Source of the DNA: Bacteroidota bacterium
GTDB lineage: Bacteria > Bacteroidota > Ignavibacteria > OLB7
Assembly (NCBI GenBank): GCA_018266795.1
Contig: JAFDZV010000045.1
Span: forward strand, 1 to 50,984
Direction: 5' to 3'
DNA length: 50,984 nt
Shown here: one piece after another, positions 1 to 8,205 of the stretch
Layout of the letters: each line of letters begins with the position of its first letter
How positions within the stretch are numbered: position 1 is the stretch's first letter
Translations under genes and position numbers: made by a program
Notes under the pieces: generated by a model
Told to the model about the DNA's origin: nothing
Seen by the model: only the letters and a program-made list of their open reading frames with translations
The model's database searches: none

Positions 1-132
1 GAAGCCGTCAAGGAGCAGCAGCAGACAATTGTTGCACTGAAGGCGCGTATCGCAAGGCTGAAGGAACAACTTCACGTTGCGGGCGCGTCCACAGCGCCCG
101 GTTCCGATGTGAAGCGGCTCGATTTGAAGTAG
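1..132 (+). CDS. C-terminal end of a coiled-coil protein (5' end outside window)
   Basis: Frame 1 is open from the window edge to a TAG at 130-132, giving 43 residues. The visible part starts with a heptad-like Gln/Lys/Leu-rich helix (KEQQQTIVALKARIARLKEQL, shortened here) and ends in a short polar tail. In Bacteroidota a helix of this kind often closes chaperone-of-endosialidase (peptidase S74-like) or tail-fibre-type surface proteins, where it trimerises. That identification is only inference, because the diagnostic domain lies outside the window. A strong hairpin follows at 191-225, which supports a real gene end here. Confidence 0.6.
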   Translation, partial: EAVKEQQQTIVALKARIARLKEQLHVAGASTAPGSDVKRLDLK

Positions 133-190
133 CCTCGGCCGCCGGCGCGCAATGGAGCGGTGCACCGATTCATTGCACGATCTGGATCTG

Positions 191-225
191 CGTGGCGTGG
201 CGATCACGACGATCGCCACGCCACG
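191..225 (+). terminator. Terminator-like hairpin
   Basis: A perfect 15-bp stem (191-205 with 211-225) with a 5-nt loop lies 59 nt after the stop of the first gene. It is followed by a short T-rich stretch (TTGTATTT), so intrinsic termination on the plus strand is plausible. Confidence 0.6.
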
Positions 226-236
226 TTGTATTTCCG

Positions 237-255
237 GGGGTACACAAAGATGCAC
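237..255. promoter_or_regulatory. 19-bp motif shared with 8076-8094
   Basis: The 19 bases GGGGTACACAAAGATGCAC are identical at 237-255 and 8076-8094. Each copy follows a terminator-like hairpin and precedes one of the two paralogous propeller genes (602 and 8206). Read on the minus strand it contains CATCTTTG, close to the Bacteroidetes -7 box TAnnTTTG. A related version, GGGAACACAAAGAT, underlies the better promoter at 45440-45447. Its role here is unknown: it could be a regulator site or a reverse-facing promoter. Confidence 0.4.
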
Positions 256-601
256 TCCGCCATGTGCGGTCGATGAGGCGATATTGTTCCCCGACCGCTG
301 CGTACCTCGAGGTTCGGCGGGCAACCACATTCTCCCCAGCACGATTTCATGACGGCGATCGATTCCGGTTGCCGGAATCGCCGCGTGTACGGTGCAATCA
401 TCTGCAAGGCCGCGAGGGGATTGATCCATGATACTTCCCGCCGTGTTATCGCGGAGATCGGCTCTGCGATCTCCGTCTGGGGGAAGGGGCCTGAGTACAA
501 CTCGGGCCCAACGGCGGTATGCTCGTAGCCATCGCCTGGCGGGAGCAGTGATCGCACCGGTAACCCATCCACATCAACTACAATTCAGTTCTGGAGGAAT
601 C

Positions 602-2134
602 ATGCGTGTAATTCGGAAGCGCTCCACTGCCGGCTTTATTCTGAGTGCCATGCTGGCGCTCGTTATTACCGGCGCCGCCAAGGCCCAGCCGTATTTCCAG
701 CATGCATATGGGGCAGGTCTCGATGATGCCGCGAAGGGAGGCGTACTGCTCACCGACGACGGCGGGTACATTGCCGTTGGCGAAAGCAACAGCTACAGCG
801 CCGGAGGGGATTTCGACGTGTATGTCGTGAAGACCGATCCATGCGGCAAGGTGCAATGGGCCGCTACGTACGATATGAGCGGTGGCTTCAACGACTTCGG
901 CAGGAAGATTCGCCAGACCCGCGACGGGTATATCATCGTGGGCTCCATGGAAAATCAGAAGAGCTGCTGTCCCGGACAGGAGTCCGACATCTTCGTAATG
1001 GAGATCGCGAGGGATGGCGGTGTGTTCTGGGCCAAGCGGTACGGCGGCTATCTGGACGATCAGGGAACGAACATTCGCGCCTACAATCCGGACGACGAGA
1101 CACATGACTACGTGGTGTCCGGATATACGATGAGCTTCGGAAACGATGGCAAGTACGATGCCCTTCTCATGCGCATCAACTCCACCGGCGACGTGGTGTG
1201 GGGCCGCACCTACGGCGGCACGGAGTTCGATGCATTCCACAGCCTGATCCCGAGCGCCGATGGCTCCGGTGATATCGTGGCTGTTGGCGAGACGCAGAGC
1301 TTCGGCCTGCAGGATCAAATCTTCTTTGCCCGCGTCAACTCCAACGGCAACCTGGTCTGCACCGGGCACTTCGGCGGAGACGGCAACGAGGCCGCATACG
1401 ACGTTGCCCGTTTCAGCAAGGATATCATCGGTGAAGAGGTGTTCGGAATCGTTGGATACACCACGCAGTTCACGGGGCTCCCGACGCCGTATCTTCTGAA
1501 GGTCACCGGCTGCGGGAAGTGCATCTGCGATCGCGCATACTTCAACAAGCCGGGGGAGGAGGATGACGGCGGGGCGTTCCGCGAGGCGCTTGTTGTCGAT
1601 GAAAAGGATCTCGTGATTGCCGGCTACTACAAGAACCGCAACTCCGCATACGCCGGCATCAATGCGCTCCTCGTGCGTGTGGATTGGGATTGCGGCCGCG
1701 TGTGGTCCAACATCTACGGCGGCGATCGTGACGATGCGGCATGGGCTCTGGATGCAGCCAAGAGCGGCTTCATCCTTGCCGGTTACACGTTCTCCTTCGG
1801 CTCCGGGAACAGCGACCTGTATCAGGTTGGCACGGACGTGAATGGCAAAACCTGCAAGAGCGTCGACCAGGACTTCATCGAGGACAAGCCGTCGTTCTGT
1901 ATGTATGATCTGAAGTACTGCACGCCGCGGTGGACAACGCAGTGCAATGTCAAGGTGGATCCGCGCTATGTGGACGGCGACAAGGAGATCTGCAACGAAT
2001 GCCGCCTCGGGTTCGAGCAGAACGGTGGTAACGAACAGTTGGGGCAGGTGCGTCGCAACAGCGAGCCGGCCGTTGTACGTGCCGTGAATGTGGAGGCCGC
2101 GTCTGTTCCGTCGGGCGCGATGCAGCAACGATAA
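602..2134 (+). CDS. Secreted Cys-containing beta-propeller-like repeat protein (paralog of 8206-9648)
   Basis: This is a 510-aa protein. The start at 602 is chosen because GGAGG lies 4 nt upstream and a classical signal peptide follows (MRVIRKR, then a hydrophobic run ending near AKAQP). The mature protein is built of roughly seven 50-60-aa blade-like repeats with the pattern DGGYI-VGES-S-GGD-D-YV-K-D-G-W-YGG, as in SBBP/PQQ-type outer-surface propellers. The C-terminal part is Cys-rich (CxC, DC, and further single Cys), and the last 40 residues are polar and disordered. No T9SS sorting domain is visible, so its anchoring route is unclear. The gene at 8206 encodes an obvious paralog with the same order of blades and matching cysteines. 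The gene stands alone, with a hairpin at 2191-2220 downstream. The biological function is not recognisable. Confidence 0.85.
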   Translation: MRVIRKRSTAGFILSAMLALVITGAAKAQPYFQHAYGAGLDDAAKGGVLLTDDGGYIAVGESNSYSAGGDFDVYVVKTDPCGKVQWAATYDMSGGFNDFGRKIRQTRDGYIIVGSMENQKSCCPGQESDIFVMEIARDGGVFWAKRYGGYLDDQGTNIRAYNPDDETHDYVVSGYTMSFGNDGKYDALLMRINSTGDVVWGRTYGGTEFDAFHSLIPSADGSGDIVAVGETQSFGLQDQIFFARVNSNGNLVCTGHFGGDGNEAAYDVARFSKDIIGEEVFGIVGYTTQFTGLPTPYLLKVTGCGKCICDRAYFNKPGEEDDGGAFREALVVDEKDLVIAGYYKNRNSAYAGINALLVRVDWDCGRVWSNIYGGDRDDAAWALDAAKSGFILAGYTFSFGSGNSDLYQVGTDVNGKTCKSVDQDFIEDKPSFCMYDLKYCTPRWTTQCNVKVDPRYVDGDKEICNECRLGFEQNGGNEQLGQVRRNSEPAVVRAVNVEAASVPSGAMQQR

Positions 2135-2611
2135 GCCGTTCCGCTCCGGCATATTCAACCCGTGACGGCATCGATGCCGTTTGCAAATCGCGCCGCCCCT
2201 GCACAGCCGCCGGGGCGGCGTTGTTACATAATGACGTGCCGTGTGTAATTGAATATCCGCCGGCATATCGAGGCGCCACGTGGTGCGGCAACCTTCCTGG
2301 ATCGCAGTCCCCGCGGAACCGGTTATCATGCACCGTTGCGCGGCATACGTCAGAGATGCCTCATTCCCGAGGTGAGCGGAGTGGTGCGGCGTGTACGTAA
2401 AATGCCTGCGCCTCAGTTCCGGCGTTCATTGCGAACGCGTCCATTCCCGGCGGTGCACCAGGCAGGGGGGTGGTGCCGGGGCGTGCGGATGCTGATCGCT
2501 GCCCGCTGTTTCGCCGCATCCGGCGCGGGCCGATTCGCCTGCCGCCGCACATCGCAAGGCGGACGGGCCATGCCGGCATGACGTCGTTGATCTCGATACA
2601 GGAACTCTTTC
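2135..2611. other. Intergenic region, no gene seen
   Basis: 477 nt of GC-rich sequence. Apart from the hairpin at 2191-2220 and the AGGAA ribosome site before 2612 I see no conserved signal; the short open frames on both strands look random. Confidence 0.55.
2191..2220 (+). terminator. Terminator-like hairpin
   Basis: CGCCGCCCC (2191-2199) pairs perfectly with GGGGCGGCG (2212-2220) across a 12-nt loop, 57 nt after the stop of the upstream gene and followed by TTGTTAC. It is a GC-rich stem with only a weak T tract. Confidence 0.55.
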
Positions 2612-3115
2612 ATGCGGTATCTACTCACTCTATCGTTCGTTCTTGCCGTCGCATGCACATCATGTTCGAGCGCACTCGGCCAGGAACTTCCGTCGCGCAT
2701 CTGGGGGACGGCCGGACTCGGCTACAGTTCACTCGGGTTCATATCCGGTGCCGTGACGGCCAGTTATCAGGCCGGCCACAATATTCTATCCCTGCGCGGC
2801 ACCGAAAACAGCGACGGGCTGTTCAATGACGACTACTGGGATATCGGCCTGCTCTACGGATACGGAACCGAGCAGCAGGATTATGATATCAGCGTCGGCC
2901 TTGGAGTTGCGGTCGTAGGCGGATCCGAGGGGCATGGACTCTTCGGCGGCGAGCGCACAACGTTGCCGACCGTATTTGGTCTGCCTTTCGAGGCGCGGGC
3001 ATTCTGGCACATTACGAACTGGCTGGGCCTTGGTGTCTACGGCTTTGCGAACGTCAACGGCACACGTTCGTGGGTGGGAGCAACGGCCTCGCTCGAGATC
3101 GGTTCGCTTCGCTGA
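2612..3115 (+). CDS. Small outer-membrane beta-barrel-like protein
   Basis: 167 aa. The N-terminus is a signal peptide (hydrophobic run LLTLSFVLAVACTSC, with cleavage likely after ALG-Q). The Cys residues near the cleavage site do not form a convincing lipobox at the expected position. The mature part alternates short amphipathic strands rich in Gly, Tyr and aromatic residues (GLGYSSLGFISG, YDISVGLGVAVVGG, WLGLGVYGFANV), as expected of a small 6-8-stranded barrel. The final strand ends SLEIGSLR, without a strict terminal aromatic. An AGGAA ribosome site precedes the ATG. The next gene converges and ends only 18 bp away. No specific family is recognised. Confidence 0.7.
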   Translation: MRYLLTLSFVLAVACTSCSSALGQELPSRIWGTAGLGYSSLGFISGAVTASYQAGHNILSLRGTENSDGLFNDDYWDIGLLYGYGTEQQDYDISVGLGVAVVGGSEGHGLFGGERTTLPTVFGLPFEARAFWHITNWLGLGVYGFANVNGTRSWVGATASLEIGSLR

Positions 3116-3133
3116 GAGTGCTCAATCACCCGG

Positions 3134-4801
3134 TTACCTGCCCTGCTGTACTGCGTCACCTGCAGATCCCGGGGTGTCGATCGCCGCGCGCGCATGCTTT
3201 CTTGTTCGTGGCGGCGCGTTGTGTTCTACGATCTCAACGCCGGCTTTCCGCAGGATCTCGTGCTTCTCCTGGCGCCACCTCCCGATGTTTGCCGTCAGCA
3301 CATCCACGAACGGCAGGTTTCGGATTTTCGACTCCAGCCACGTCATGTAGTCGAACTGAAAATTGCGCCGTACTCCCTCCGGAGTATCATGCACTGCCTC
3401 CAACTCCGTATACAATTGCCGAAGCTCCTCCTGTAGCGCTGCCGCGCCGGCAATGCCGGGAAGTTTGCGCAGGAACTGCAGCAGTATATTCTCGAACCCG
3501 AACAACAGCTCCTTCTTTCTGAGATATCGATAGACACTGAGTACCGCGCTCTCGAGCGCATCGAAATCACGTGCTTCGAAATACACGATCACGGTAAGCA
3601 GCTTCACGTTGTCCACGAACCTGCTGAAGCGATACAGATCCCTGTTGGATACAAGCTCCCCCAGCCAGTGGCGTGCGTTTGCGGAATCGCCATGCTTGAT
3701 CGCGAGGTCCAGGAAGACCACATGGAAATCGAGAACGGTGGTGATCTCGATCTCGTCGCGATGCTTATCGATGAAAGTTGCGATTTCCGGAACCAGCTGC
3801 ATTGCACGATCGAACTGGCCGCTGTGCCTGAGGTAGCTCAGCTCGCAGTGATATCGGCAGATCCCCAGCTCCACACGAAGCCGTGGGCTGGTGATCTCCA
3901 TACTCTTCAATGTCTTCAGCAACTCCTCCGCCTCCGCATAGAGATAGAACAGGAGATTGTACGTAACCAGCGAGGCCACCGCATACACGTACTCGTACAG
4001 ATGACGCTCGCTGTAACCCGGGGTCGAGTTCATGAACGTGACCTTCTTCCGGGCATACTTCAGGGCTCCGATTCTGTCTCCCATGATTTCGCACAGCCTC
4101 ATCTGAACCTCGTACACCATCATCTGTCCATAGGACGTCAGCGGCGAGGCGTCATCGTGAAGCAGCGGGGAACGTTGCACGCTCAGAGCGCCTTCGCGAT
4201 CGGCATTGCTCAAAGGGCGCGTTGCATTCACATGCAGATAGTAGGTCCGCATGAAGAGATGGTAGTACTCGATATTCTGACGAAGCAGGTCGAGAGCTGC
4301 GATCTGGCGGCCGTACAGTTCCGTCTGGCGCTCGAGCGTGTTTGTTTCCGCCGCACGCACCTTCAGGCTCTGCTCGTAATCGAGGATGGTGAGAAGAATG
4401 AGGAGATGCCCTTCATCCTCCGCAATACGTTCGATTCTCGCAAGCTGTCGCGAGGCCTGAGCGTAGAGTCCCTTGTGGATAAGGATCTCGCACTTCTCCA
4501 GTTGGTAGCGAATGCGCGACGCCGCGGACCGGTCGCGGAGCGAATCGCGCAGGCATCGAAGAACCAGATCGTAGAGATATGGTTTCATGCTTCGCAGATC
4601 CAGCGGCCGGAGCGACGGGTTCTGTGCAAGCAGTGCGCGTTCATCGTACTGTTTCTGCCGGTCGATCGCATCGAACAACTGCACGTATTTGTTCTTCCCG
4701 CCGATGGCGTGGCGAGCGGCGTACAGCTTGAACAGCCGCTTCTCCGTCTTCGTCAACGATTTGATCAGGGTGAACAGATCGTGTGCTAGGGGCTTGGACA
4801 T
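3134..4801 (-). CDS. Cytosolic helical-repeat (TPR-like) protein of unknown function
   Basis: 555 aa, starting MSKPLAHDLF. The start at 4801 is preferred over longer in-frame options because GAGGA lies about 7 nt upstream and the extra upstream residues look random. There is no signal peptide or membrane span. The N-terminal ~100 residues contain the phrase LTKTEKRLFKLYA, which I associate with hypothetical proteins of Bacteroidota-like genomes. The rest is a continuous series of Leu/Tyr/Arg-rich amphipathic helices in pairs, consistent with degenerate TPRs. The C-terminal 30 residues are basic and probably disordered. A scaffold or regulatory role in the cytosol is possible but unproven. It converges with the gene at 2612. 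A weak -7-like box lies at 4856-4863. Confidence 0.8.
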   Translation of the reverse strand: MSKPLAHDLFTLIKSLTKTEKRLFKLYAARHAIGGKNKYVQLFDAIDRQKQYDERALLAQNPSLRPLDLRSMKPYLYDLVLRCLRDSLRDRSAASRIRYQLEKCEILIHKGLYAQASRQLARIERIAEDEGHLLILLTILDYEQSLKVRAAETNTLERQTELYGRQIAALDLLRQNIEYYHLFMRTYYLHVNATRPLSNADREGALSVQRSPLLHDDASPLTSYGQMMVYEVQMRLCEIMGDRIGALKYARKKVTFMNSTPGYSERHLYEYVYAVASLVTYNLLFYLYAEAEELLKTLKSMEITSPRLRVELGICRYHCELSYLRHSGQFDRAMQLVPEIATFIDKHRDEIEITTVLDFHVVFLDLAIKHGDSANARHWLGELVSNRDLYRFSRFVDNVKLLTVIVYFEARDFDALESAVLSVYRYLRKKELLFGFENILLQFLRKLPGIAGAAALQEELRQLYTELEAVHDTPEGVRRNFQFDYMTWLESKIRNLPFVDVLTANIGRWRQEKHEILRKAGVEIVEHNAPPRTRKHARAAIDTPGSAGDAVQQGR

Positions 4802-4855
4802 CCGGCAATCCTCACGTGGTGTATCTTGAAAAACCGTCCGTTTCCCGAGGATTGC

Positions 4856-4863
4856 GAAATATA
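4856..4863 (-). promoter_or_regulatory. Weak -7-like promoter box for 3134-4801
   Basis: On the minus strand the bases read TATATTTC, one mismatch from the Bacteroidetes -7 consensus TAnnTTTG, about 55 nt upstream of the ATG at 4801. No clear TTG is seen at the right distance, so this is tentative. Confidence 0.3.
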
Positions 4864-4943
4864 CATTGATTGAAATGGCTGTGTAGACTTGCTCTTGGAA
4901 GAACAACATTGTTTTCCCGCCGCCCTCTACCACTTCTAATTTC

Positions 4944-5044
4944 GGCCCGACATGATGCGACAACGTGTTGCGTTCCCTCGTGCACGACCGGTCTTGCGAG
5001 GGATTGCATCTGCGGAACTGTTGTTGCCTCATGTCGTGCGGGTC
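4944..5044. repeat. Imperfect ~100-bp inverted repeat
   Basis: The two arms (4944-4989 and 4990-5044) are imperfect reverse complements centred on ACCGGT. Matching blocks are CGACATGA (outer), CAAC (middle) and TCCCTCG with flanking TGC (inner), with a few-base insertion in the right arm. It could fold as a long hairpin RNA or be a decayed MITE-like palindrome. Neither terminal direct repeats nor coding potential is seen. Confidence 0.55.
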
Positions 5045-5369
5045 GCATGTCCAGCCCTCATGCCTGCGGCCTTCGTCCGGCAGGGAGACCGGACCGGTTC
5101 ATCACATGCCCTCTCGATGTCCCTCCACATCCTGGAGCAGTCGCCGGCGGCGTATGATTCCGCCGGCCGGCGCGGTGAGCCGCAGGTATACCAGCTGAGC
5201 GTTTCCACGATCGGGTCGGTCGCCGCCTCCTGCAGGCGGTGAGCCGAATTCCGATGGGCGCCGCGAGGCGGGTACTTCCCAGTCCGACGAACTACTCCGG
5301 CCCCGGCAAACTCACCGGTGAGGCCTCCACAACCAACAATCCCAGGTTCATATTAACCGAGGTATCTCT

Positions 5370-7901
5370 ATGAGAACCATGGCAATGGTCCTATTGCGTA
5401 CGGCACTTGTGGTTGCCGTCTGTTCCGGCAGCCTCCACGCGCAGGTCTTCAACCGGAACTTTCCGGATGCTGATGCAGGCACCTCATCGCTCGGCGATGC
5501 AGGCGCAACTGCCCTGTACATGAGCGGTCTGTTCATGCACATGGAGCACCGCGACGGTGTTGGCGTGATTATCAGCGACGCCGGCTCGCAGACGTCGTCG
5601 CGGCAGTACGCCAACTTCGTCATCGGCTCGATACCGGATGGCTCCGGCGGCTTCTACGTCTCCGGCCAGTTCGACTGGGTGGATGATTCGCTCCGCAGCC
5701 GAATCGTGCGGCTCACGAGCTCGGGAGCCATCGATCCGAACTTCAATCCTCCGGTGATCAACAGCGTGGTGCGCACCATGATGCTGGCCGGTGGGTTCCT
5801 CTACATCGGCGGTGACTTCACCTCCATCGGCGGCAGCACGTTCAACCGTCTGGCTCGCCTCAACCCGGCCACCGGCGCGGTGGACAATTCCTTCAGCGTT
5901 TCGGTTACCGGGAATTCCACGGCACGGATCAATGCATTGGAATCGAACAGCAACGGCTCCATGATCTACATCGGCGGCAACTTCACAACGGTTGGCGGCC
6001 TTACGCGCAACAACATCGCAAAGATCAAGACGGTGGGAACGATCGGTACGGACGCCACGTACAACACCGGCACGGACGGGTGGGTGCGGGCGATCCAGCT
6101 TACCGGCAACAGGCTCTATATCGGCGGCGACTTCCAGAACGTGGGAGCCAGTGCACGCAGCTTCATTGCCAAGGTGGACAGCAGCGCCGGCGCGCCGGTC
6201 AGCACGTGGCATCCGGCTGCCAACGATCTGGTCTACGATGTGAAGCTTGTCAGCGGCGGCATCATGTGCGCGGGGAACTTCACCACGATCGGCGGCAAGA
6301 ACCGGAACCGCATGGCGAAGGTCAACAGCGACGGCACGATTGCAACCGGGTTCGTTATCAGCGGCACGGTGAACGATCGCATCGCCTCGATTACTCCGGG
6401 GCCAGGCACCACCTGGTACGCTGTTGGAGCCTTCACATTCTTCGACGGCACAACCCGCAATCACGCGGCAAAGGTGGACGCAAGTGGCAATGTGCAGACG
6501 TGGAACCCCGGTTCGGGGGGATGGACCGATATGCTCACCGTGGCCTATGATCCCAACAATGCAACGTCCGGTGAGTTCCTCGGCGGGCGTGGTGACTTCG
6601 AACTCCTCTCCAAGCATTTCGCGCGGGTGAATGGAAGCAATGCGGTTGGGGCGGAGATGGACACCACCACCATTCTCTCCGGGTATGCGTTCCGCACGGT
6701 TGGCGGCACGCAGAAGGCGCTCGTTGTTGGGCCCAATGCCTATATCCACCAGACCAGTGGGCAGACCTTCTTCGGGCGCAATCACTTTGCCGAATGGGAT
6801 GTAGCCAGCAACATGACGAGCTCGCAGATTCGCCCGACCGGCACCGGCGTGTTCCGCGATATCGCGATGATCGATTCCAACCATGCCATCGTGGTAGGCA
6901 ACTTCGATACCATCCAGGTGTTCGACGGAGCAAGCTGGATAAGCGGTCCGGAGCGCCACAACATCGCGGAGATCGTCTTTGGCGGCTCCACGCCCGTTGT
7001 GGATACGGTGTTCAATCCCGATGCGGGAGGGAACATCAACAAGGTGATCGTGAACAACGGACGCATCTACATTGCCGGAACGTTCACATCGGTTGGAGGG
7101 AATGCGCGCAACGGGCTCGCCGCCATCGACGCTTCGAGCGGTGCGGTGCTCGCGTGGGATCCGAATCCGGTGCCGGCCGGCACGGTGAGCAGTATCGCGG
7201 CGAATGCGAGCGGGCTGATGGTCTTCGTTGGCGGCACGTTCGATTCCGTTGGCGGAGCGGCGCGTGCCAGGATCGGCTGCCTGGATACGAGCGGGACCGC
7301 CGTCACCGGCTGGAACCCCGGAGCGAACAATACGGTGAACGTGGTGCGGGTTGATGATACCGTGCTGTATGCCGGCGGTGACTTCACAACCATCGGCGGC
7401 GTTGCGCGCAATCGGGTGGCCGCGTTGAATGTGGGGACGGGTGTTGTCGATACGCACTGGAATCCGAACTGCGACAACTCGGTGCTCGATATCGCGATTC
7501 ACAACGGCCAGGTGGTGATAGCCGGATTCTTCACATCGATCCTGAGCCGTGCACGCAATGGAATCGCATCGGTGACGAAGGCCGCGGCTCCGCCGGCCGG
7601 GAAGACAAACGTTGGAACAGCCACTGCGCGAATTGCGTCCGCAGCCGTGCTGCACGCCTATCCGAATCCGGCACACGGGAGCGCGGATATCGCCTTCACG
7701 ACGCCAACCGACGGGCGCGTGGAGTTGAGGGTGTTTACCGCCGACGGGCGCGATGCAGGTATTGTCTACACGGGCGATGCGAAGGCCGGTGAACGCCGTA
7801 TCGTTCCGCTCCGTCTCGAGGGGATGGCGCCGGGCGTGTATTTCCTGAGACTGACGGGAACGGAGGTGCAGGGAGTGGAGCGGATCATCGTGACGAAGTA
7901 A
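5370..7901 (+). CDS. Delta-60-repeat beta-propeller protein with T9SS type A sorting domain
   Basis: 843 aa. A CGAGGT ribosome site precedes the ATG. Residues 1-25 form a signal peptide (VLLRTALVVAVCSGSLHAQ). About residues 85-740 hold roughly twelve repeats of the delta-60 (DUF5122) kind, with cores such as LYIGGDFTSIGG and IYIAGTFTSVGG, each followed by N-x-x-A-x-x-D-x-x-x-G. Two central repeats (near residues 400-430 and 510-540) are degenerate. From about 761 a T9SS type A sorting domain begins (AYPNPAHG, then GxYFLRLTG and the basic end IIVTK). The known role of that domain is export through the type IX system and attachment at the cell surface. The function of the repeats is probably adhesive or structural; no enzyme motif is seen. 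A strong hairpin (7996-8051) follows. Confidence 0.9.
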   Translation: MRTMAMVLLRTALVVAVCSGSLHAQVFNRNFPDADAGTSSLGDAGATALYMSGLFMHMEHRDGVGVIISDAGSQTSSRQYANFVIGSIPDGSGGFYVSGQFDWVDDSLRSRIVRLTSSGAIDPNFNPPVINSVVRTMMLAGGFLYIGGDFTSIGGSTFNRLARLNPATGAVDNSFSVSVTGNSTARINALESNSNGSMIYIGGNFTTVGGLTRNNIAKIKTVGTIGTDATYNTGTDGWVRAIQLTGNRLYIGGDFQNVGASARSFIAKVDSSAGAPVSTWHPAANDLVYDVKLVSGGIMCAGNFTTIGGKNRNRMAKVNSDGTIATGFVISGTVNDRIASITPGPGTTWYAVGAFTFFDGTTRNHAAKVDASGNVQTWNPGSGGWTDMLTVAYDPNNATSGEFLGGRGDFELLSKHFARVNGSNAVGAEMDTTTILSGYAFRTVGGTQKALVVGPNAYIHQTSGQTFFGRNHFAEWDVASNMTSSQIRPTGTGVFRDIAMIDSNHAIVVGNFDTIQVFDGASWISGPERHNIAEIVFGGSTPVVDTVFNPDAGGNINKVIVNNGRIYIAGTFTSVGGNARNGLAAIDASSGAVLAWDPNPVPAGTVSSIAANASGLMVFVGGTFDSVGGAARARIGCLDTSGTAVTGWNPGANNTVNVVRVDDTVLYAGGDFTTIGGVARNRVAALNVGTGVVDTHWNPNCDNSVLDIAIHNGQVVIAGFFTSILSRARNGIASVTKAAAPPAGKTNVGTATARIASAAVLHAYPNPAHGSADIAFTTPTDGRVELRVFTADGRDAGIVYTGDAKAGERRIVPLRLEGMAPGVYFLRLTGTEVQGVERIIVTK

Positions 7902-7995
7902 CGTGGAACCGCTTGGAATCTGCGAAGAGCCTGAATGTCCGGGTGGAGCGGACCGGACACTCGGACCCGCACAGGCGATCGATGTTCTTCGCAGC

Positions 7996-8051
7996 GTTTG
8001 AACGCTCAGCGGCCCGGGCAGAACAATCATGCCCGGGCCGCTTCGTTCAAC
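7996..8051 (+). terminator. Extended terminator hairpin
   Basis: An inner perfect 13-bp stem (8008-8020 with 8030-8042, loop of 9 nt) is continued by an outer stem (7996-8004 with 8044-8051). It lies about 95 nt after the stop at 7901. The T tract is poor, so it may work with Rho or as an mRNA-stabilising end. Confidence 0.65.
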
Positions 8052-8075
8052 GGAGCGCGCGGCCGGTACCTGCAA

Positions 8076-8094
8076 GGGGTACACAAAGATGCAC
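8076..8094. promoter_or_regulatory. 19-bp motif shared with 237-255
   Basis: Second perfect copy of GGGGTACACAAAGATGCAC, 112 nt before the start codon of the second paralogous propeller gene and 25 nt after a hairpin. Similarity to the other locus stops at the edges of the motif, so it is not part of a longer duplication. Confidence 0.4.
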
Positions 8095-8205
8095 CCTGAA
8101 CGGCATCGGGCCCGATGTATCATATCTCCGATAGGGCTCTGCCGGGTCCTCAGGCCGGCATGCCGAACACATACGAGCCGCCGTGCTCTCCAACGGAGTA
8201 TCATC

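Larger units (their letters stand above)
133..601. other. Intergenic region with hairpin and shared motif
   Basis: No credible gene is present; the short open frames have no signal peptide, ribosome site or recognisable motif. The region holds the terminator-like hairpin at 191-225, the 19-bp motif at 237-255 that recurs before a paralogous gene at 8076-8094, and the GGAGG ribosome site at 593-597 serving the gene at 602. Confidence 0.6.
4802..5369. other. Divergent intergenic region with large palindrome
   Basis: 568 nt between a minus-strand gene (start 4801) and a plus-strand gene (start 5370). It contains a weak minus-strand promoter candidate (4856-4863) and a ~100-bp imperfect inverted repeat (4944-5044). 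No credible coding frame is present. Confidence 0.55.
7902..8205. other. Intergenic region with terminator and shared motif
   Basis: 304 nt holding the hairpin 7996-8051, the 19-bp motif 8076-8094 and the GGAG ribosome site near 8194 for the gene at 8206. No additional gene is seen. Confidence 0.6.

Noticed and set aside
428-601. Upstream extension of the propeller gene at 602
   Set aside because: The added residues are Arg/Ser/Ala-rich and would bury the signal peptide; GGAGG directly precedes the ATG at 602.
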